A DNA stretch of 64,000 nucleotides from Psoroptes ovis (taxonomy: Eukaryota; Arthropoda; Arachnida; Sarcoptiformes; Psoroptidae), in assembly GCA_002943765.1 (NCBI GenBank), contig PQWQ01000026.1, forward strand, positions 620,001 through 684,000, in the 5' to 3' direction. This document shows positions 48,819 through 57,044 of this stretch, in pieces. The notes below the pieces were generated by a model, which was given only the letters and a program-made list of their open reading frames with translations, searched no databases and had not been told where the DNA came from. Position 1 is the stretch's first letter; every line of letters starts with the position of its first letter. The position numbers were made by a program, and so were the translations under genes.

Positions 48819-50381
48819 TTTTTTCCAATTTAAATATGAGAGTCATAAAATCTTTTTTAACAATTTTTCATTGAAAAAAAATCACAGATTATTATTATTA
48901 TTGCTATTTTTGATCAAAGTGTTAAGACCAGCGAGAATTAAGACAATAAAATATTGTCTCAAGTTTATATTTTGTACAGATTTTTTGCCACAGATTGATA
49001 AGTGTGTGTACCAGTATCATTTAATGTAATGACAAATTATTCTGCATTAGACATTGATGAAAATAAATTTAACTGTTAAAATCATTGTTATTTTATAGAA
49101 TTAAATGAATTAAACTTACCTTATTTGATTATTGTCACGTGAATCAAATCATCATTGATCAAATTTTTCAATTCTTGAAATAGATTCAAATTTAAAATTC
49201 AATTCAATAATTATACTTGAAATATTTTTTATTTATATATGAATTTAATTTTCACTTTTTAAATAAATAATAAACATAAACAACAATTCATTTCAAGCTC
49301 ATTGCCATAATCAGGAAATTTATTTATTCAAAAGTTCATTTTGACAATATACTTTATTTATTCTTATGAAGAGAATTGAAATTTATCGCTCAAATATATA
49401 TATAACAAATGAAAAGAGGTTAATAGCCAATTTAGAATTGATAATTGAATCAATATTGATTTCATTTGGTTTTTTTTTGCTGAAATTTGAATTTATTTTA
49501 TATCGAAAAATAAAATTTCAAGTTCAAAATGACGATGTGATGATGAAAATTTTGGTTGATTGATTGATAATTTTTCTTCTAATACTTTACTTTGAATTGG
49601 TTATTATCAGCAAAGATAAGTGTTAATGAAACTTTTTTTTTGATCAGTTCATTAAAGTTTTTTTCTGAAATATTTTGATAATCAAATCAGACAAATACAG
49701 CGAAGATAAACAATACGATTCATTTTACAATCATTCAAATCACTTGGAAACACCAATTGTACAATGAAAAAAAAAAACAATTTAAAATCATAACTACTGG
49801 TGTTGTTTTTTCACATTTATTTCGTATCATTTCGAGTTTTGAAATTTAATTGAAAACTTTCTGAATATTATTTTGATATGGGGTGTTTTCAAAATTTTTT
49901 TTTTAAATTCAGATCAATTCATATCAAGGAAACACTTGTTGATTGTAAGCTGTCAAGAATATGTTGTTATTGTTGTTGTTAACATTTTTCCTGTTAATCG
50001 AATTGTAAGTTAGACGCTATTACATGATTTAAATCCAAAACGCATGAAGAAAAATAAACAAATCTCAATATACAAATCGTTAAATTGTTACAAATCATTT
50101 AATTATAATTGTTAATGTGCAATGATTAATCAGCAAGATTGTTTACATTATTTTGTCCTATCCTATGTGAACGATAACTTGTTTGAATTTTCAAATTTTG
50201 AAAAATTCCGCAATTTTTCATTTTTTATTTCAACAAATATTTTAATTCAAATAATTTTTATAAAATTTAAATCAATTTTTGAATAAAAACTGGATAAAAT
50301 TAAAACATAATAAATAACATTAATTATAGAATGATTAAATTCTCTTTTAAAATCGAAAATGATGCAATCAAGTCTAGAAAA
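48819..50381. other. Upstream region of the inositol cotransporter
   Basis: No gene recognised. It probably includes the cotransporter's 5' untranslated region and promoter, and the 3' flank of the next minus-strand gene. Sequence is AT-rich without clear motifs. Confidence 0.45.
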
Positions 50382-51125
50382 TTAAATTTGAATTTCACGT
50401 AAAACACGTCGTAATTTTATCTGTTTATCCATTGTTTTTCTACTGTTATATTTCATTAGATTATTTGATTTTTCATATTTTTTTGCTGTTGAATTAACGA
50501 AATAATAATTTTCCTTATCGAATATATATGTTGTTTGATTTATTTCAATGTTTTGAATACTTTTACAGTGGTCACGTATCGGTGTTGATTGGTCCGATGG
50601 TTTGAAATCGACTAAATCATCTTGATATAATTCTAAATTCTTAAAATTTTTATATGAACTTTTCGAGTCTGAACTCTTGGATGAATCATTACCATTATTT
50701 TCATTTTTTGACTGATTTTCATTATCTTTTTCTAGTAAAGCTAGAAATTTTTGTATGATACTTTGATCTTTATGTTTACGCAATATGCCTAAACGTAATT
50801 GTTTTGGTGATCCTGAGCTGTTTGCATGCAATTTTTTAAATTCTTTTTTCAATTTTGCCATATCGGGTGCAATTATACCATTCAAATAACCGAGACGATC
50901 ACCATAACAAAGGCCTATTCGAGATGCAATACTATCAGATTGTACATGGCCAACCAACAGATAACGATGATTCGATGATTGTATCCATAATACACCAAAT
51001 TTCATGCTATCATCTTTGTTGATTTTCAAATCATCATCATCATTATTATTATTTGTGTCATTAATTTTAACATTAAACCAAAGGAGTAAATATTTTTTAT
51101 TGAAATTTTTTTGATGTAAGGCCAT
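50382..51125 (-). CDS. PDZ-like domain protein, unidentified
   Basis: A single open frame of 247 residues from the ATG at 51125 (MALHQKNF). Residues about 43-112 look like a divergent PDZ domain: FGVLWIQSSNHRYLLVGHV is the carboxylate-loop and second-strand region, and SIASRIGLCYGDRLGYLNG is the typical G-L-x-x-G-D-x-L-x-x-hN-G element. A Lys/Ser/Asp-rich linker and a basic tail ending LRRVLREIQI follow. PDZ domains bind C-terminal peptides, so this may be an adaptor, but I do not recognise the protein. It is the last of four minus-strand genes in a row, 275 bp after the GTPBP10-like stop. The frame needs no intron, although further exons are possible. Confidence 0.6.
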   Translation of the reverse strand: MALHQKNFNKKYLLLWFNVKINDTNNNNDDDDLKINKDDSMKFGVLWIQSSNHRYLLVGHVQSDSIASRIGLCYGDRLGYLNGIIAPDMAKLKKEFKKLHANSSGSPKQLRLGILRKHKDQSIIQKFLALLEKDNENQSKNENNGNDSSKSSDSKSSYKNFKNLELYQDDLVDFKPSDQSTPIRDHCKSIQNIEINQTTYIFDKENYYFVNSTAKKYEKSNNLMKYNSRKTMDKQIKLRRVLREIQI

Positions 51126-51400
51126 TTGACAATTGTAAAACAATTAACAAACAAATAATGATCTAAAAGGATTTTTTTGGTGATAGAAATATGAAAAAAT
51201 ATTTATATAAATGTTTTTAATAACTGATTTTCAAAATAAATAGGCGACTAAAGTCCATAATTTTTGCCAAAAATTTAAATCAGTCAGAAAAAATCATGAC
51301 AATGCCATTATTGCAATAATAAACTTGACAAAAAATGTAAGGTTATACATATTTTACAATTTATACATTGTATAAACACAATTTTCATATTCATAAATTT

Positions 51401-52825
51401 TCAAGATTGCGCAGCTAATAATTGTTTTTCTGCATGAATATCGATTGATTTTCTAATTAAACCTTTCAATTGTTCAATATTATAACCAGTGATGGATGAT
51501 ATACCGATTATTTTATCAAATCTATAACTTTGTTCAGTAGGTGGTATATGATCAGCAATACACGAGCCATTTGTTTCATTTTCTAAACTAATTTCATTGA
51601 AAGTATGATTGCTTGATGTTTCAGAACTGTCAGAAATTTCTGTAGGTATTTTCAAATCTATTTGTTGCAATTTTTCAATCAAACTTTCAAATTTCAAACG
51701 TTGATTTTGATTATCTAATTTACTTATGACTAAAATTGATGATTTTTGTTCCAAAATTTGGTCATCATATAAAGCGATTTCTTTTATCAATGATTGAATT
51801 ATTTGAATCGGTCCTTCTGAATGCCATTCTGAATGATAATTGACATCTTTTCGATTCTTAAATCCATCAATATCAATGACGAATAATAATAAATTGGTGC
51901 GTTCAATATGCTTCAAAAATTTGTGTCCAAGGCCTATGTTTTTATGTGCACCATCGATAAGACCAGGTAAATCAGCAACAGTTATACGACGATAGTCTTG
52001 TGGATATGGCTGCTCATCAGATTTAATAAGAGCAAGCGATCTATTAGCTGTTTCATTGATATCAGTTGGAGATAAAGACTTTTTATTTATTGGTGGTGGG
52101 TCATATTCGATAACACCGACATTCGGTTCGATTGTGGTGAACGGGTATTTAGCAATTTTTGGTGATGCGCGAGTTAAAGCACGCAGTAAGGTCGATTTAC
52201 CAGCATTTGGATAACCGACTAAGCCAACATCCGCCAGTAATTTCAAATCTAATTTCAAAGTTGATTTCTGGCCTTTTGTACCACAATAATTATTCGATTT
52301 ATCACCACCACGACCACCAAAAGCGACAATAACACGATCATCCGGTTTATCTAAATCAATCAATTTACGTTCATATTCATCAGAAACTGTTATGCCCACA
52401 GGAACATAAATCTCATAATCCTTGCCATTTTGTCCTATTAAAGCACTTCTCGAACTATGTTGTCCATCTTTTGCCCGAAATTTTCGATCACCCTTTTTCA
52501 AATCACTCAATTTAACATTCGACTTTGAAACTAAGTAAACATTTCCACCATTACCACCGATACCTTGATATTTTGGATAACCATTACCACCTGAACCACC
52601 GGATACTGTTATGCGTAATTGATCAATGAAAGTCCGATGCCGATTCTAAGATTATTGTTAAAAATAATCATTAAAAAAATATGGATAAAATCAATAAAAT
52701 AATGAACAAACTTTGATTAATAATCGGCCATTCGGTTCAATTATTCTTTTCTCAATCAAATTAGTTGCTGATGATATGTTTCTGGCTAGAATGAACGTCA
52801 GAATTTGCTTACGATAAATCAACAT
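51401..52825 (-). CDS. GTPBP10: Obg-family GTPase, GTPBP10 type
   Basis: Exons 52825-52712 and 52645-51401; 452 residues. Obg GTPases assist large ribosomal subunit assembly; GTPBP10 acts on the mitochondrial ribosome. The basic, hydroxylated N-terminus (MLIYRKQILTFILARNIS) fits a mitochondrial presequence. The Gly-rich Obg fold follows (VSGGSGGNGYPKYQGIGG, residues about 50-67). The G domain has G1 at about 182-189 (GYPNAGKS), a G2 region YPFTTIEPNVG, and G3 DLPGLIDGAHKNIGLGHKFL. G4 reads ISKLDNQ where NKxD is usual, and G5 is ISSITG. FLKHIERTNLLLFVIDI is highly typical of GTPBP10. An 80-residue linker inside the G domain is longer than usual. The 127-bp upstream gap holds two palindromic E-boxes. 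Confidence 0.9.
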
Positions 52826-52851
52826 GATTTTGCATTTGAATTTGATAGCAA

Positions 52852-52890
52852 ATCACATGTGATAGCATTTTGCAAACAAGATCACGTGAC
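52852..52890. promoter_or_regulatory. Two palindromic E-boxes in the GTPBP10-STRAD gap
   Basis: ATCACATGTGAT (52852-52863) is a perfect 12-bp palindrome around CATGTG, and ATCACGTGAC (52881-52890) contains CACGTG. Both lie 26-66 bp upstream of the GTPBP10-like start codon. CACGTG with flanking T/A is the core recognised by bHLH-zipper factors such as Max, USF and TFE/MITF. Promoter function is inferred from position. Confidence 0.5.
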
Positions 52891-52932
52891 ATCATGCGCA
52901 ATGTCATTTGTGTATTTTTTAAATTGAAAATT

Positions 52933-52938
52933 TTTATT
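52933..52938 (-). terminator. Polyadenylation signal of the STRAD gene
   Basis: Plus-strand TTTATT, i.e. AATAAA on the coding strand, 15 bp after the STRAD stop codon. Confidence 0.5.
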
Positions 52939-52952
52939 TTTTCAAGTTGGAA

Positions 52953-53957
52953 TTACTTGGAATTGAAAAATTCTTTTAAAATATCATTTCTCTTTTGATT
53001 TTGACGTTTATTTTCATTTAAGAATGAATGATCAAGAAGGTCCAGAGCATTTGGACGTTCAATCGGTTCTAGATGCAAACATTTTTGCGTGAAATCATGA
53101 AATTCTTTGGAAAATTTACGTTTTGAATAAACTTCATAACGACGTTTAATCGTCATTTCTAATTGATTAAACAATTCCAGAAATATTGACATTTCTTCAC
53201 ATGTGCGATCTAATGGTTTCGGTATGTCACCAATGATTTTATAGAACAATAATTCATCAGTTGACAAATTATCGAATGGTATTATACCATTCGCTAATTC
53301 ACAGCAAAATATTCCCAATGAATAAATGTCAGATTTGAAATCATAACCAAGTATATTTTGTTCGAGTATTTCTGGTGCAAGATAATTCAATAATTTTGAT
53401 GCATTTTTTGGATATTTGAATAGCTTGAAATGATCGTCCATAGTATGATCAATATGATATGAATATTTCAAACCAGTCAGGACAAATTTAAATTGTGGAT
53501 AATCAAACACTAATACATGTGAACCACGAATTGCACGATGAATAATATTATTACGATGTAAATAATCGATTGCAGTGAGAACATCGAGTAAACAATAAGC
53601 AATGACATTTTCATTCAATATTCCATAAGGTTTACAATAATAATCCATTGATTTATATTCTGAATATGGAAATATCGTATACAATACATCGTTATGTATG
53701 AAACTAATTAAAATTTCAATAATATTAGCATTTTCAATCGTTTTATCGATATTATTTTCATTAATAAATAAATCAATTTGATTATAATTCGATTCATTAT
53801 CATTCAGTTGAATCTTTCTCAGAACACATTTAAAATTCAATGGTTTAAATATTGCCGTATACATTGTTGATGGATTGATCGGTGATGTTTCAATCAATTC
53901 ATAATCATTGATTTTCTTGGTAAAATTTTGCTTGCTGAACGTAATGAAATGACTCAT
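52953..53957 (-). CDS. STRAD: STE20-related adaptor pseudokinase (STRAD)
   Basis: A single-exon gene of 334 residues, ATG at 53957. STRAD binds and activates the tumour-suppressor kinase LKB1 together with MO25 in the cytoplasm. It has a whole kinase fold without catalysis: the Gly loop is lost, the beta-3 strand reads KCVLRKI with Arg where kinases have the catalytic Lys, the HRD motif is HRAIRGSHVL, and DFG is replaced by LTGLKYS. The activation-segment end is kept (NYLAPEILEQNILGYDFKSD, then IYSLGIFCCELANG), and this wording is close to animal STRADs. The C-terminus ends ILKEFFNSK; the Trp-Glu-Phe tail through which vertebrate STRAD-alpha binds MO25 is not recognisable. Shorter than vertebrate forms because the N-terminal extension is lacking. 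Confidence 0.9.
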   Translation of the reverse strand: MSHFITFSKQNFTKKINDYELIETSPINPSTMYTAIFKPLNFKCVLRKIQLNDNESNYNQIDLFINENNIDKTIENANIIEILISFIHNDVLYTIFPYSEYKSMDYYCKPYGILNENVIAYCLLDVLTAIDYLHRNNIIHRAIRGSHVLVFDYPQFKFVLTGLKYSYHIDHTMDDHFKLFKYPKNASKLLNYLAPEILEQNILGYDFKSDIYSLGIFCCELANGIIPFDNLSTDELLFYKIIGDIPKPLDRTCEEMSIFLELFNQLEMTIKRRYEVYSKRKFSKEFHDFTQKCLHLEPIERPNALDLLDHSFLNENKRQNQKRNDILKEFFNSK

Positions 53958-53999
53958 TGTTCATTAAACTGCTGCGTTCCGATACTCCAATGCAAAGCA

Positions 54000-54024
54000 T
54001 TTATTCCATTTTGTATCGTTTATT
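54000..54024 (-). terminator. Two polyadenylation hexamers of the ADAT2 gene
   Basis: Plus-strand TTTATT at 54000-54005 and 54019-54024 give AATAAA on the coding strand, 9-33 bp after the ADAT2 stop, within the 75-bp gap to STRAD. Confidence 0.55.
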
Positions 54025-54032
54025 GAATCAAA

Positions 54033-54653
54033 TTAATCGAATTTCTTGATTTCTTTTCTTGTTTTAATTTTGACCTTATCTTTTGGTGCATTTTCATTGG
54101 TTTGTTCGTAAAAACGTTTCAATAATTCAATACTTTTTTCATAGACATTCAATGATGGTTCAACAATCAATGAACAATTTAAAATTGGATCATTTAAACG
54201 TGGATTGTTGTGAACAGCCAAAACAGAACCTGCACCACCGAAACGTTCATTATTGGCTGCATAATGTACTGATTTCACTTGTAAACGTCTTAATGCACGA
54301 CAACACATGATACAAGGTTCAAGTGTTAACATGACCGTAATTTTTTTGAATGTATCCATGTAATTATTTGGATATTTTTCAACAATTTGATTAATACAAT
54401 CAATTTCAGCATGTTTTAATGCTGATTTAAATTCATTACTACGATTATGTGATTTAGCGATTATTTCGGCTGCATCATCGGAGTTTTCAATTAAAAATAG
54501 ACAACCAACTGGTACTTCACCATTTTTTAAACCTTGTTCGGCTTCTTCGAAACATAATTGAATTAAATCCAAATATTTTGATTGATTTTTCATGATTTGT
54601 TTCTCGAAATTTAAAATCCTAATATAATCGATGGTATCGAACACATTGACCAT
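54033..54653 (-). CDS. ADAT2: tRNA adenosine-34 deaminase catalytic subunit ADAT2
   Basis: A single-exon gene of 206 residues. ADAT2, with ADAT3, converts adenosine to inosine at wobble position 34 of several tRNAs. Residues about 28-150 form the cytidine-deaminase-like fold: EAEQGLKNGEVPVGCLF, then the zinc-binding and proton-shuttling HAE (LKHAEIDCI, near residue 79), and PCxxC (TLEPCIMCCRALRRL, near residue 113). The following YAANNERFGGAGSV and the tail KRFYEQTNENAPKDKVKIK match ADAT2 rather than bacterial TadA. ATG at 54653 is the first; a second Met at residue 21 (MKNQSKYLDL) would give a start closer to the conserved region. The gene faces the PELP1-like gene across only 84 bp. Confidence 0.94.
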   Translation of the reverse strand: MVNVFDTIDYIRILNFEKQIMKNQSKYLDLIQLCFEEAEQGLKNGEVPVGCLFLIENSDDAAEIIAKSHNRSNEFKSALKHAEIDCINQIVEKYPNNYMDTFKKITVMLTLEPCIMCCRALRRLQVKSVHYAANNERFGGAGSVLAVHNNPRLNDPILNCSLIVEPSLNVYEKSIELLKRFYEQTNENAPKDKVKIKTRKEIKKFD

Positions 54654-54737
54654 CGATTATTGGTGGCATGCTTGTTCATTTAATTTTGAAATTGAATTTG
54701 ATTAAATTTTGGATTTTTCAATTGATGTTGCACAATA
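54654..54737. promoter_or_regulatory. 84-bp bidirectional promoter region (ADAT2 / PELP1-like)
   Basis: The start codons of two divergent genes are separated by just 84 bp. The gap contains an ATTGG (inverted CCAAT) at 54658-54662 and GTGGCATGC. A shared promoter is inferred from the spacing. Confidence 0.55.
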
Positions 54738-56930
54738 ATGGAGGGCAATTCATCCAAAAATGATTATCCAAACATGATGCGTAATATACGGACAAATTTA
54801 GCAACCGGTAACAAGTAAGTCAACGCATAGATTTTTTGCAAAGTTTCCGAAATTTCAATTTGATTCATATATTTGTTGATCATTCAAAGGTTATGGGCAG
54901 CAAAACAATTACAGATAATCATACCAAGAATTGATAATGATTTATTTCTGGAACATGTCAAATTTTTACTTCAAAACATTCTAAAATTACTTGAATCTAA
55001 TTTGAAAAATACAACAATCAATGTGAATTTGATTCGTACATCAAGTTGTATATTTAAAAAAATACATGAAATACAAATATTAAATTGTAATCAATTGAAT
55101 CGTGAATTATCGCTAACAATAATACCAAGTTTAATTAAACGTTTAATGAAAAATGATATTCATAAATTCGAAGAATTTTATTATTCAGCCCAATGTCTCA
55201 TATTTATTGCAAAAGTATTTCCAGCAATTATCAATGAAAATCGTTATAAAATCGAAAGTTATCTTTTAGAACATGTTGAAATCATTCAATCATCAAATGA
55301 ATACCGAAATTTAAATATCAACTTGAAAATGATTGGATTTTGTTATTGTGAAACTTACCTATCCGGTATAAATGGATTAATGTTACGTTGGTGTGAATTT
55401 CTCTCAAAACTTTTGAATTCCTTCATTACTTTCACCAAACATCCATCGTTTTCAAATGTTCGTAAACCTTTGCTGAAATTTTCATTTAATCAAAGCAAAC
55501 CATTTGAAATATTCAAAATTGATAATGATGAACATCCAGAATTAAGCCTTTCAATGATGAAAAAATTATATTTTCTCACCTATTCATTGTGTTATGCAAT
55601 AAATGGACATTTTAGTATTAAATTATTATTACCCATTGAAGCAATATTAGAATGTATGAATTTATTGAAAATCATTGCAACATCAACCACGAAAAATCAT
55701 AAATTAAGCATTTATAAATCAGCAATAATATTGGATAATGTATTTATTATATTGAAATCATTGATAATAAGTTGTCAATCGAATATTCTTAGTTATTCTC
55801 GATTAATAATCCATTTGTTACTTGATACAATTGAATGGATGACCAATAATAAATGTACAAATCAAGAACATCTGCCCGAATCGATTGAATTTCAAAATTT
55901 ACATTCAACGATTCTGAAATTTTTGACTGAATATTTTACCTATTTGAATTATAATACAAACATTTCAAACCACGAAAGTCCAACGATATTGAATTTTATA
56001 TTGGAAAAAATAGATACTTCGAGCATAACAAAAAATGATTTATTCGCTCAAACAGTCCAATATTCAATTGATTGTCTTTCAACAATGATTAATCACAGTC
56101 CAAATATAATAATTCATAGCAATAATTGGCCGAAAATATGTGAGAAAATATTGCCATTATTATTAAAATTATATCGTAGCTTCCATCGTTTACCACCACC
56201 TTTTGAACAAGAAGAATGTCGACTAAAATTATTTGAAACAATCCAGTCAATGTTATTAAATTTTGAAATCCTTGGTGAAATGCCGATCGATACCATCGTA
56301 GAATTATTACATGAAGCAAATCGTTTAGAACATTCATCATTAATACGAAGATGTACATTCAAAGCTTTGCATCAGGCTCAATCAACATTCTTGTCATATT
56401 CTCTCAATAGTGCCAATAAAAATTTTGTCGCCCAAGATATGTCAAACAATTTAAATGGTGAAAAATCGACAGAAAATAATCATACTGACAAACAACAAGA
56501 GAAAGCTGATAATGAAATTCAAAATGATAAAAACGTTGATACAACACCCATGATAATAATTATTGATGATTCTAGTGATGATGCTGCCGAAAGTATGAAT
56601 AATGAAAATGATAGCTCAAAAAATGCCGAATCGATTGCAAACAACAAGGGTGAAAAACGTAAAATTATCGATTATAGTGATGATGATGATAATAATAATA
56701 ATGATAATGAAAATAAAACAAAACAAGTGATAAAACAAGCAAAAATCGCCAACAATCATAATTCAATTTCATTCGAAAAACAATATGAATCTATTGATTC
56801 AGATGAATCTGATGATCATGATTATCGTAGTGATAAATCAATGAAAAAAGATGATGACACTATTAATAATAATGATAATAATCATAAATCGGACATAATC
56901 AAAGATATACTTGCAGATTTTGTTGAATGA
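54738..56930 (+). CDS. Alpha-helical nuclear protein, PELP1/Rix1-like (tentative)
   Basis: Exons 54738-54814 and 54890-56930; 705 residues. The first about 530 residues are helical and Leu/Ile-rich, like HEAT/ARM repeats, with no enzyme motif. The C-terminal 170 residues are acidic and disordered. They include a hydrophobic patch followed by acids (PMIIIIDDSSDDAAES), which is the form of a SUMO-interacting motif, and a basic KRKIIDYSDDDD stretch. PELP1, the animal Rix1 homologue in the 60S ribosome-maturation complex with TEX10, WDR18 and SENP3, has this layout of helical N-terminal domain plus acidic tail with SUMO binding. I cannot confirm homology by eye; another HEAT-repeat nuclear protein is possible. 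The reading frame and splice site are well supported. Confidence 0.6.
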
Positions 56931-57044
56931 ATTTTAAATTTAATTTTTTTTTAATTTAATTCAAATTAAAATTTTTTACAAACTTTTTTTTTATACAATT
57001 TACAATTTAAATCACCAAACTAATTTGTTAAAAACAAAAAAAAA

